Source: a virus. From it: 34,104 nucleotides of DNA. Positions within the stretch are counted from its first letter, which is position 1. Every line of letters starts with the position of its first letter. The DNA is taken from the IMG/VR virus record IMGVR_UViG_3300032286_001767, positions 1 through 34,104 of that record; one strand, 5' to 3'. Of the stretch, positions 1 through 6,786 are shown piece by piece. The notes under the pieces are model-generated. The model was not told the origin of the DNA and searched no databases. It worked only from the letters and a program-made list of their open reading frames with translations. The translations under genes and the position numbers were made by a program.

Positions 1-168
1 AGACGCCCCAACCGACAGGGGGATTGACGAAAGGGAAGAGATTCCTTACCCGATTGACAGGGCAGAGGACGGAATAGGGGGCCGAGAGGGAAAGTGTCAC
101 AGGGTTTTTACCTTTCTCGTCACTGCGTATTTGTAGACAAATACTCGTAAGCCCTCTTCACTTCCTTC

Positions 169-365
169 ACTATCCCACTGATTCTCCAAAGTTTTGGAGA
201 ACAATGATTTAAAGTGTGGGATAGTCTGTGGGATAGTTGAAAAAAATGGGATAGACGGAAAGCCCGAGCGGCGGCGACCGGTCGCCGTTGGGGCAACATG
301 AGACCCGAGAGGGATAGTCGAGGCGGCCGCGAGCAGGCCTCAGTGGGATAGTCGAGTGGGATAGT
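169..365. repeat. GTGGGATAGT iteron cluster
   Basis: Direct copies of GTGGGATAGT occur at 216-225, 228-237, 343-352 and 356-365. Shorter matches are TGGGATAG at 247-254 and GGGATAGT at 311-318, and one inverted copy lies at 169-178. Two pairs are spaced 12-13 bases apart. Clustered short direct repeats with adjacent palindromes are typical of iteron origins and of terminase or regulator binding arrays. Which of these applies cannot be decided from sequence alone. Confidence 0.7.
182..201. promoter_or_regulatory. Near-perfect 20-bp palindrome, operator-like
   Basis: TTCTCCAAA and TTTGGAGAA flank a 2-base centre. The palindrome sits between the inverted iteron (169-178) and the first direct iteron (216-225). 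The size and symmetry suit a dimeric DNA-binding protein; the ligand is unknown. Confidence 0.5.
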
Positions 366-674
366 CGCAGGGCCCTGGAGGTTCGAGGAACGGCCGTGTC
401 GCTGCCCGTGCAGCAGAGGCCTTGCGGCCGCAATGAGGAAGGCCTGAACGGCCTATGTTAGCCAGCTTTTCTAACGTGGAGGCAGACCACACGGTAGAGC
501 ATGACGGCCGGGATGAGTGGCTAAGTAGGCCCCATCAGCCAGACCGGCGCTGTAGGAAGCTAGGCGGGCATCCTCCGTTGTAACGCTTGAGGCGCACCCT
601 ACCAACAGCAGGACCACGAGGATCAGGACTGTTCTCATGGATCAGCATGGCACAGGAACCCCGTTTGCGCCACT

Positions 675-699
675 TGGTGGAGGGACTATCCCTCCACCA
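675..699 (-). terminator. Perfect 11-bp hairpin at end of helicase gene
   Basis: TGGTGGAGGGA (675-685) and TCCCTCCACCA (689-699) pair perfectly around a 3-base loop. The loop is the TAG stop codon of the helicase gene. The hairpin lies at the very end of the 19-gene operon, where a terminator is expected, but no U-tract follows. It may stop transcription with a factor or protect the 3' end of the mRNA. Confidence 0.5.
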
Positions 700-2353
700 G
701 CTCCACCACAAAGGAGCGCCAGTTCTTGCTTCCCCGGCGGCCGAACCGGACGGATCCGATCCCTTCCACCTGCCAGATTTGACCGGCCTCGTTGCCCAGG
801 ACACGGCCCATGCTGATTCTGGACGATCTCGTGAGCTTTTCGTCACGGCGTTCGATTTTCTTCACGAAAAGGTCCGACTTCTCGCAAATCTCGACCACGC
901 GATCGAACTCGAACTCGGCAGCCTTGGCCGCCTCCTCATCGTGCGGCCGCTCCTCATCGGCCTCATCGGCTCGGATCTTCTCCATCAGCTCATGAGCCAG
1001 CAGGCGCACCAGCTCCTTCATATCCTTGGAATCCTCATCCCCGGCCACGACACTCTCCGAGCGGTCGAGCGGATCGGGCAGCCCGGCGGCATGGCAGATC
1101 CCGCCGACCAGGGCAGCCCAGGACTCGAAGCTCCCGAGCGAGCGCGGCCCGCGGGGACGGCCTGAGCGATCCCAGTGCAGGACCAGAGACCAGGCGGCCG
1201 AGAGGATGTCATTGCGGACCTCGGGACGCTTCAGCCAGGCGTCATTGATGACCCGCGAGAAAGACCTGTTCTGAATGTCCGCGTGCTCGGTGAAAAGCTC
1301 GCAGAACAGCATGCGCCGATCCGCGTCCTTGTCGGGATTGGGGTGATTCGCGCTGATGATGATCACCGACTGCTTCGGCACCTCAAAGCCCGACTGAGTC
1401 TGCATCCGGCGACCTTTCCAGGTCGGCTGAGTCGTCCACATGTCGAGCGATCCGGACGAGAGGGCACGCTTCACGTTATCGAAGAAGAGGAAGGGCTGAT
1501 TGGCCATCGCCTCCGTGTCGAGCACCTTGCGCAGCTCCTCCTCATCTTTACCGAACTGCAGGGCGCTCGGGCGGCCGTACAGCGCCCAAAGGATGATCTT
1601 GGCACAGAGACTTTTCCCTGAGCCCTGCTTATTGGCAGCGAACACAAACGAAGGAACCAAATCCTCCCGCTCGAGCATCCCGAGCACAAAAGGCGTGAGG
1701 AGCGCAGCGATCCAGACCGCGAGCGCCCGTGAGACCCCGCGCTCATCGCGTCCGGGCATGGGAAAGTCGGCCGTCAGATTGGCAAAGAAGGACACCGCTT
1801 CCTGCACCGGCATCTCGCGGTAGTGAAACTCCGACGGGAGCGTCAGGATCCCCGTCTCGTGATCGAACGAGTCCGGCTTTAGCAGATCGAGCGACCCATT
1901 GGACCGCAGGACAGGGCACGGTACGGGATTCACCCGCCAGATTTCGCGCTGCTGATCGCGGAAATGAGTCGAGGCCAGCACCGAGCGGGCATGCTCCTTC
2001 TTCATCGACTCCTTGATCTTCACGAACTCCTCCCCCGATTTCTCCAGCCGATGCAGGAAGGCCAGCTTCTCTGCATAGGTGATCATCGTGTCGGGATCGA
2101 GCCGCTCGAGGCGGTTGTGCCGCTTATCGAGATAGACCGGCAGATCGCCGCGCACATAGACGCCATTGGTCGAGCAGACCTGCCCCAGCTGCCTGGCGAA
2201 TTCCGACAGATAGACATTCCGCCCAGGGAGACGAATGGGCGGCAGCGACAGCGTCGAGTCGACCGGCTCCGTGGAGGCCTCAGCCGGCGGCGGAGCCTCG
2301 ATCACGCCTGCCTTCTGCAGGACCGCATTAGTGAGATCGGCTTGATTACTCAC
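686..2353 (-). CDS. SF3/D5-like replicative helicase ATPase
   Basis: This 555-aa protein is probably the phage replicative helicase, unwinding DNA at the fork next to the primase encoded upstream. A Walker A motif (NKQGSGKS, about 241-248) and a Walker B-like FLFFDN (288-293) are visible. They are followed by a basic segment, a hydrophobic strand ending in an Asn (IIISAN, about 331-336) and an Arg pair, as in phage superfamily-3/D5-type helicases. The first 200 residues are not recognised and may be a linker or DNA-binding domain. I chose GTG at 2353 because its GTGA overlaps the stop of the preceding gene, continuing the overlap pattern of the operon; a longer in-frame extension to 2470 would overlap that gene by 120 bases. 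It is the last gene of the leftward operon. Helicase-type ATPase is confident; the exact family is not. Confidence 0.8.
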   Translation of the reverse strand: MSNQADLTNAVLQKAGVIEAPPPAEASTEPVDSTLSLPPIRLPGRNVYLSEFARQLGQVCSTNGVYVRGDLPVYLDKRHNRLERLDPDTMITYAEKLAFLHRLEKSGEEFVKIKESMKKEHARSVLASTHFRDQQREIWRVNPVPCPVLRSNGSLDLLKPDSFDHETGILTLPSEFHYREMPVQEAVSFFANLTADFPMPGRDERGVSRALAVWIAALLTPFVLGMLEREDLVPSFVFAANKQGSGKSLCAKIILWALYGRPSALQFGKDEEELRKVLDTEAMANQPFLFFDNVKRALSSGSLDMWTTQPTWKGRRMQTQSGFEVPKQSVIIISANHPNPDKDADRRMLFCELFTEHADIQNRSFSRVINDAWLKRPEVRNDILSAAWSLVLHWDRSGRPRGPRSLGSFESWAALVGGICHAAGLPDPLDRSESVVAGDEDSKDMKELVRLLAHELMEKIRADEADEERPHDEEAAKAAEFEFDRVVEICEKSDLFVKKIERRDEKLTRSSRISMGRVLGNEAGQIWQVEGIGSVRFGRRGSKNWRSFVVELVEG

Positions 2354-2694
2354 AGCGGTTGGTAATGGGTAAGCGTCCTCTGATGAATGCGGCCGCACTT
2401 CCGGCACTTCATTCGGTAATCCCACTCCGAAACGCTCCACATCTGCACCGCAGAGTAAGGGGAAGGACAAAGCTGGAATTGATGCTGAAGAATGAGGCGG
2501 ATCTTGTCTGTCGTAGGCGAGACGTCAGCACAGATCAGTTCTTTGCGGACAACTTCCCAGTTGTTCAATGGAAGAAAGGACGCATTGCACTCCTTGCGAT
2601 GCGCGAACTTCCAGAAGGCTCGAACGACCTTCGATTCGATGATGCCGAGGCCAGCGGAATAATACCCCCACCAGCGGGAGAGAGCGGAAATCAT
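2350..2694 (-). CDS. Hypothetical protein, 114 aa, C-terminal CxxC
   Basis: I do not recognise this protein. It is basic and aromatic-rich at the N-terminus and has one CRKCG motif close to the C-terminus, a possible half zinc knuckle that would need a partner or dimer. It overlaps the upstream coiled-coil gene by ATGA and the downstream helicase by GTGA, so it should be translated in step with both. Its place between primase and helicase suggests a replication accessory role, by position only. Its base composition is less GC-rich than that of the helicase and primase genes. Confidence 0.65.
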   Translation of the reverse strand: MISALSRWWGYYSAGLGIIESKVVRAFWKFAHRKECNASFLPLNNWEVVRKELICADVSPTTDKIRLILQHQFQLCPSPYSAVQMWSVSEWDYRMKCRKCGRIHQRTLTHYQPL

Positions 2695-3266
2695 AGCGCA
2701 CCTCCCGAGGAATGTTTCAGCAAGTCGTATTGATCACGAATGGCGCAAAGTTCAAATCCTCCCCAGCGCGTCATGGGTTCCACGACAAGAGCCCGTTCAA
2801 GCAACTTATGAAGTATGGCGTTCTGAGCCTCCAAATTCCGTCGTGCTTCACGACTGGCAAGCTCCGCCTCGGCCTTTATTCGCGCTTGGTAATGGGTTTC
2901 AGAATCCGTCTTGTGAGTTTCCATACAGCGCGTATTCAGTCTTAATTCCCACCTTAAAGACCAAGCCCTCAGAACATTCCGACGACGGGCCTCGCGGAGC
3001 TTCTGTTTTTCAGCTTCAGCCTTGCCTACCTCGCCATTCCTTCGTTCCAAAAGGGCAAGCGTGTCTTTGTAATCCGCCTCCGCCTTCAGTCGTGCCTCGC
3101 GTTCTAGGCAAAGTTCTGATCGTTCCTCATTTGCTGGATATAGGGTATCAATCAACGATCCGCATTGACGCCTTTTAAGCAGCGCCTTTCCGCTTGGTGT
3201 TGGATAACCTCCAATCCACAGCGGCTCACTCCCACAGTGCGGGCAGTTGTAGTTTTCCTCACTCAC
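2691..3266 (-). CDS. Zinc-knuckle plus coiled-coil protein, 191 aa
   Basis: The N-terminus has a CPHCGS zinc-knuckle sequence followed by a lone Cys about 25 residues later. This resembles the start of small phage zinc-ribbon proteins such as the Lar family, but the full ribbon is not evident. From about residue 50 to 165 the sequence is a long Glu/Lys/Arg/Ala-rich predicted coiled coil. The function is unknown. It overlaps the primase stop (upstream) and the next gene (downstream) by ATGA. Like its downstream neighbour it is relatively AT-richer than the flanking replication genes, so the pair may be a later insertion into the operon. Confidence 0.7.
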   Translation of the reverse strand: MSEENYNCPHCGSEPLWIGGYPTPSGKALLKRRQCGSLIDTLYPANEERSELCLEREARLKAEADYKDTLALLERRNGEVGKAEAEKQKLREARRRNVLRAWSLRWELRLNTRCMETHKTDSETHYQARIKAEAELASREARRNLEAQNAILHKLLERALVVEPMTRWGGFELCAIRDQYDLLKHSSGGAL

Positions 3267-4519
3267 CTCACACCTCCTTCCAGAAGCTCCCCGATTTCAC
3301 GGGAGGCCGCCTTGCAGACGGGAGACTGAGCCGCCACATGCAGGAGACGGCGATGGAGCGCGCGCAGCTCGGCGGCTGGTTTCTCCAGGAGAGAGAGTCC
3401 CGAGGAGCGCACCAGCCCCTCGAGGGAGGCCACCGTGTCGCGGCGCGGGATCATCTCGCAGATCGGACGGGCCGCAGGCTCACGGCAGACATAGAGCAGC
3501 TTCTGAAGCTGCGGACGTGGAAACGGTTGGTAGGTTTTTTTCATCGGTTTATCTGGATCATCGGATGGGGTGACCGCGTCCTTCCCGAGACGCAGGCAGT
3601 TGGGGAGCCGTGTCAAGCGGACCCCCGATAGGGCCCCCCGATCGGCTCCGAGGGTGACGAGCCCCTTCAGGATCGCCGCCTTGGTGCGATCCCAGTCGGA
3701 GGCATTGACGGCATCCACCCGGACCAGGACATGGACCGAGCGGCCGCCGGAGGTGTAGATGGCCGCGATTTTCAGAGGCAACTGGACGACAGCCCCCATC
3801 CAGTCGCGCGCATCGGCCTGATCGCTCTCGAGCACGAGATAGCGCCACGCCACCACGCACTCGGCAATGCGCCTCGAGAGCTTCGAGGGATCCTTCCCCC
3901 GGGGATTCGGACGCGAGCGGCCGTCGACCGGCTGGGCGAGATACCAGACCCCGCGACGCCCCTCCGAGGGCAGATCCCGGTCATCGGGCCAGAGTGCCTC
4001 CCCCTGGGAGAACTCATTCAGGAAAATCAGCACCTTCTCCCCACGCTCCGGATAGTAGAGCGCCGAGAGGAACTCCTGCGTCGTGCAGGCGGTGGGATCG
4101 ATCTCCGAGCGATCGGCCAGCCAGGCGGCCGTCACCTGCGACGCCCAGGGCGCGGCAAAGCGGGCCAGCTTCTCCGAGTCAAAGGTCGGGGCGGGTTCCG
4201 CTGCGCGCGCAGCGGGGAGTGATCCCGCGGCATGGCGGGGCGTGTAGCTGTCGGAGTCCTTCAGCAGATAGCCCGTCGAGGCCGTCACCGAGTTCACCTT
4301 GTGCAGCAGCTCGTGATCCTTCCAGGGAGGCGAGCAGCGCTCATTATACTCCCGCAGGATGGCAAGCGCATCCTCCTTCGAGAGGGAGAAGCCATCCACG
4401 AGCGCCTTGGCCACGGCAAAGGTGGCATCATGGCCACCCGATCCGGAGACGGCCGCATCCATTTTGGCGACATACTTCTGAGCCCGTTCAAAAACGGAGA
4501 GCTTGGGGGTGGTGCTCAT
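3263..4519 (-). CDS. Archaeo-eukaryotic primase (AEP)-like protein
   Basis: This 418-aa protein probably makes primers for phage DNA synthesis. The N-terminal segment (about 35-80) has a helical pattern resembling PriCT-type domains, with a REYNERCSPPW core. The centre has the two AEP signatures: an acidic ESDQAD segment after a hydrophobic strand (about 227-236), matching the metal-binding motif, and SGGRSVH (257-263), matching the nucleotide-binding sGGxGxH-like motif. A CRLG-containing segment follows near 320. It is coupled by ATGA overlaps on both sides. The helicase two genes downstream completes a two-protein primase-helicase system. No DNA polymerase is seen, so elongation probably uses the host enzyme. 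Confidence 0.8.
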   Translation of the reverse strand: MSTTPKLSVFERAQKYVAKMDAAVSGSGGHDATFAVAKALVDGFSLSKEDALAILREYNERCSPPWKDHELLHKVNSVTASTGYLLKDSDSYTPRHAAGSLPAARAAEPAPTFDSEKLARFAAPWASQVTAAWLADRSEIDPTACTTQEFLSALYYPERGEKVLIFLNEFSQGEALWPDDRDLPSEGRRGVWYLAQPVDGRSRPNPRGKDPSKLSRRIAECVVAWRYLVLESDQADARDWMGAVVQLPLKIAAIYTSGGRSVHVLVRVDAVNASDWDRTKAAILKGLVTLGADRGALSGVRLTRLPNCLRLGKDAVTPSDDPDKPMKKTYQPFPRPQLQKLLYVCREPAARPICEMIPRRDTVASLEGLVRSSGLSLLEKPAAELRALHRRLLHVAAQSPVCKAASREIGELLEGGVR

Positions 4520-4734
4520 CGGGCATTGATCCCGTAATTGAAGGCCGGGAAATAATGCCAGCGGCCCGCAGGGGAGGCCACTGGGATCGTGCAGATGAAA
4601 CGCCGTTTGGTCCTGATGAAGATGCGCACGAAATCGTCATTCCGCATCCGGATCCGGATCTTCCCCTTGGGAAATCCGACCAGCTTCGGAATCGGCCCAA
4701 CTCCAAAAGGCACATGCTGGCCGTAGTATTTCAT
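4516..4734 (-). CDS. Hypothetical basic protein, 72 aa
   Basis: I do not recognise it. It is short, very basic and aromatic, with a run of alternating Arg and hydrophobic residues in the middle (KGKIRIRMRNDDFVRIFIRT) that suggests a small beta-rich nucleic-acid-binding protein. The start is fixed by an ATGA overlap with the upstream membrane-protein gene, and its own stop overlaps the primase start. The tight coupling to the primase suggests co-production. Confidence 0.6.
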   Translation of the reverse strand: MKYYGQHVPFGVGPIPKLVGFPKGKIRIRMRNDDFVRIFIRTKRRFICTIPVASPAGRWHYFPAFNYGINAR

Positions 4735-4877
4735 CGCTTATACCCCCAGGTGACGGTGGCGGTAATCCCGGCGGCACAGAGCCAGTAGGCCATGTCCGCC
4801 CATTTCCCACGGGCTCCCCACCAGACCGAATTGATCAGGTAGAGCCCCATGATGATGTAGTTGAAGAAAGGGCCCAT
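4731..4877 (-). CDS. Small membrane protein, 48 aa
   Basis: It has two hydrophobic stretches (about 5-17 and 27-43) around a short basic turn and ends with a positively charged tail. It is probably a small inner-membrane protein with two short helices or one hairpin. I chose ATG at 4877 because a strong purine-rich ribosome-binding site (GGAGGAAGAA) lies just upstream and the start overlaps the previous stop as TAATG. A longer frame from 4925 would translate that binding site into poly-Glu and is unlikely. Confidence 0.65.
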   Translation of the reverse strand: MGPFFNYIIMGLYLINSVWWGARGKWADMAYWLCAAGITATVTWGYKR

Positions 4878-5179
4878 TACTTCTTCCTCCTCTTCGCCTT
4901 CTTTGTTGATTTTGGCTCGATCCATCCGGGCTCGGAGAGATCGGAATAGATATGCAACGCGACAAGATGATGAACAGCACCGCCAAACCTACTGCTACTT
5001 TCGATGCCACTCACGACGGCCGTGCCCAACTCTCCGGCGTTCAACCGATCATCGAGGCGAGGCGCACTCCGGAATGGCGGCCATTCAATAACGATACGAT
5101 TGCATGGCCGCATTTTAGGACTGATCGGGCGCAGCAAGTTGAGGTGTGTAAAAACATCCTCGGTATCGTCGATATTCAC
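4877..5179 (-). CDS. Hypothetical protein, 100 aa, Lys/Arg-rich tail
   Basis: No family is recognised. The protein begins acidic (MNIDDTED) and ends in a very basic tail (KSTKKAKRRKK). The tail is encoded by the same purine-rich stretch that serves as ribosome-binding site for the next gene. It overlaps the upstream gene by ATGA and the downstream one by TAATG, so it is embedded in the early operon. Confidence 0.6.
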   Translation of the reverse strand: MNIDDTEDVFTHLNLLRPISPKMRPCNRIVIEWPPFRSAPRLDDRLNAGELGTAVVSGIESSSRFGGAVHHLVALHIYSDLSEPGWIEPKSTKKAKRRKK

Positions 5180-5382
5180 GCGGCACCTCCTGACTTGGCG
5201 ATGAGCTTGGCCAGCAGGTGATCGGCCACCTGCTCGGCATAGGCCTCCGGATCGGACTGGCGGAAGGCCTCACTGATGAGGAACTGATTCGGCGTGGCAT
5301 CCCACTCCTCGCGCCATTCCTTGATGACCTCGACGAGCGAATCCCTCGTTACTGTGAAAAGATGAATGACCGGCATCTTCAT
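5176..5382 (-). CDS. Hypothetical protein, 68 aa
   Basis: A small, mostly helical soluble protein, not recognised. The start at 5382 is supported by a strong GGAGGTGG ribosome-binding site about 5 bases upstream and by the ATGA overlap with the previous stop. Its stop overlaps the next start in the same way. Confidence 0.65.
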   Translation of the reverse strand: MKMPVIHLFTVTRDSLVEVIKEWREEWDATPNQFLISEAFRQSDPEAYAEQVADHLLAKLIAKSGGAA

Positions 5383-5630
5383 GCTGCCACCTCCGATTCT
5401 TTGATGTGTCCAGGGCAACCCGACTCATAGGAAAACCCATCGCACGGTTTACCAAAAGGGATGACTTTTCTCCCCATTTGGAGCTGATCAAGAAGATGCT
5501 CCCTGGCAGCTTCTGCCGAGACCGGCTTCCCTTCAGAATCACAAAAAAGCGATTTCAAGAGCCTATTGTGCCACTTGATAGCACCACGAATATCGACGCA
5601 CATGTGGAAGGTACGGGTCACGCTGCTCAT
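5379..5630 (-). CDS. Hypothetical protein, 83 aa
   Basis: Not recognised. A GGAGGTAA ribosome-binding site lies 5 bases before the ATG at 5630, which fixes the start, and ATGA overlaps join it to both neighbours. Four Cys residues are spread along the chain (one near the N-terminus, one mid-chain, two near the C-terminus) without a clear CxxC pair. Confidence 0.65.
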   Translation of the reverse strand: MSSVTRTFHMCVDIRGAIKWHNRLLKSLFCDSEGKPVSAEAAREHLLDQLQMGRKVIPFGKPCDGFSYESGCPGHIKESEVAA

Positions 5631-5983
5631 CGGATTACCTCCATGGCGATTTTTCCAGAGGCGGATCCCACGCAATCGAGGTGGGAAAACGACCCGAACC
5701 AGACTTTTTCACCTTCTTCAGCCTTCAGACTTTCGCCTTCAGCCTTTTCCTCCGCCATCCGGTCATAGGTGGTGCAGGCCTCCAGAAAGAGGCTCAGGAC
5801 CAGCGGGCAGGGCGTGCGACCGGCGCGCACCTCGGAGACGATCGCACTACCACTCTCAGCCAGATCCTTGGCGAGCAAACGCCAGGGCTGGATGTATTGC
5901 TCAGCCTTGGAGCGCTCGAAATGCAGCTCCGCCTCGCGTCGATTCCAGGTCAGCAGACCATGGATTTTTTCAGGATTTCCCAT
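5627..5983 (-). CDS. Hypothetical protein, about 118 aa
   Basis: Not recognised; a mainly helical protein whose C-terminal half contains an EEKAEGESLKAEEGEK segment. That segment is written by a CTGAAGGC-type phrase repeat (about 5715-5752) also found elsewhere in the window, so this part of the protein may have been acquired from a non-coding repeat. The start is uncertain: ATG at 5983 has no good ribosome-binding site, and a GTG at 6058 would overlap the previous gene by 14 bases. The stop overlaps the next start by ATGA. Confidence 0.55.
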   Translation of the reverse strand: MGNPEKIHGLLTWNRREAELHFERSKAEQYIQPWRLLAKDLAESGSAIVSEVRAGRTPCPLVLSLFLEACTTYDRMAEEKAEGESLKAEEGEKVWFGSFSHLDCVGSASGKIAMEVIR

Positions 5984-6044
5984 CGGATGTGTGTTGGTTG
6001 TCCGGGGATCCTCTCGGCAGAAAAGATCCCCAGGGGTGAATCGA

Positions 6045-6386
6045 TCAGGCCTGCACACTCGGTGCAGAGGCGGATCCGTCCTCCGGAGCCGTGGAGGCCT
6101 CCGGAGCGGCCGCAGGCGTGAAGGCGACGATTTTCCCTCGGGTCACGAGGAAGTTGTGGACATCGGTGACGACTTCCAGCTCTCCCGTCTGAATACAGGC
6201 CCAGAGATGCTTGGCGATCGTCTTGAAGCGGCTCTCCGCCTCCTGCATCTCGGGGGAGTTGGCAAGGTTCTGCAGCTCGATCTTCACCTGCGCGGTGATC
6301 AACTCGAGCTGCTTGAGCGGTAGGCGTTCGATGAAGGCATGGAGCTCTTCGCGGGTCTTGGTCAGGGTTTCTTCAGGTGTGCTCAT
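6045..6386 (-). CDS. Hypothetical helical protein, 113 aa
   Basis: The first 75 residues are predicted helical with a TREELHAFIERLPLKQLEL stretch, followed by a short beta segment and an Ala/Pro/Ser-rich disordered tail. No family is recognised. ATG at 6386 is chosen because the frame upstream runs through the structured gap between this gene and the previous one. This is one of the few genes in the operon that does not overlap its upstream neighbour. Confidence 0.6.
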   Translation of the reverse strand: MSTPEETLTKTREELHAFIERLPLKQLELITAQVKIELQNLANSPEMQEAESRFKTIAKHLWACIQTGELEVVTDVHNFLVTRGKIVAFTPAAAPEASTAPEDGSASAPSVQA

Positions 6387-6413
6387 GGGTATTCTTTTTG
6401 GAGTTGTGCGGCC

Positions 6414-6473
6414 TTTCCCGGATGACCGGGCCGCGCGGCTTTTCCCCACCCCGGGGATCTTTAATCCGGGAAA
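6414..6473. promoter_or_regulatory. Inverted-repeat leader in the only clear operon gap
   Basis: TTTCCCGGAT (6414-6423) and ATCCGGGAAA (6464-6473) form a perfect 10-bp inverted repeat enclosing about 40 bases. The interior holds further G/C-rich self-complementary segments. It fills the 91-base gap between two genes in an operon whose other junctions nearly all overlap. It may attenuate transcription, guide RNA processing or bind a protein. Confidence 0.45.
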
Positions 6474-6477
6474 ATGG

Positions 6478-6786
6478 TTATTCGGCGGCGGCCTTGTGAG
6501 GGTGGATAACAGCCATCTGCTTCATCAGTTTTCGGGCCTGCTTCTTGCCGACCCGCTGGCGCAAGGCCCGCTCAAAGGCACGGTTCTTGTCGAGATTGAC
6601 GACAGATCCGGTGGCATTGATTCCCAGCCGGGTTCCGTCCTCGCACTGGATGAATTTCCCGCGCGAAGTCACGGGAATCTGGCCATAGCTCAGGACTCGG
6701 TAAGGCTTCCTAGCTGGACTCTCGGCAGACTCTGAGGCCGACGGAGCTTCCGGCTCCTTGGAAGTGGTAACAGTCAGGGAGCTCAT
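6478..6786 (-). CDS. Hypothetical protein, 102 aa
   Basis: The N-terminal 25 residues are Ser/Glu/Pro-rich and probably disordered. The middle (about 30-70) is beta-rich, and the C-terminus is strongly basic (RQRVGKKQARKLMKQM), suggesting nucleic-acid binding. The start overlaps the stop of the ParB-like gene by ATGA, so the two are probably made together and it may be a partner. No homologous family is recognised. Confidence 0.6.
   Translation of the reverse strand: MSSLTVTTSKEPEAPSASESAESPARKPYRVLSYGQIPVTSRGKFIQCEDGTRLGINATGSVVNLDKNRAFERALRQRVGKKQARKLMKQMAVIHPHKAAAE

Larger units (their letters stand above)
1..674. other. Non-coding left region with palindromes and iterons
   Basis: I see no convincing gene in this 670-base stretch; the open frames on either strand have no ribosome-binding site and look like compositional artefacts. 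It holds a 7-bp inverted repeat at 127-144 (GTATTTG/CAAATAC), a 9-bp inverted repeat with a 2-base centre at 182-201, a perfect 16-bp palindrome at 272-287 (CGGCGACCGGTCGCCG) and the GGGATAGT iterons. If the genome is circular, this region lies directly upstream of the small terminase gene at the right end of the window. It could therefore be a replication origin, a packaging site, or both. Confidence 0.6.

Noticed and set aside
209-433. A coding frame across the iterons
   Set aside because: The frame exists only because repeats avoid stops; it has no ribosome-binding site and no plausible protein character.
535-846. A 103-aa gene overlapping the helicase 3' end
   Set aside because: It lies in another frame of the helicase and its hairpin; no ribosome-binding site and Arg/Ser/Gly-biased composition.
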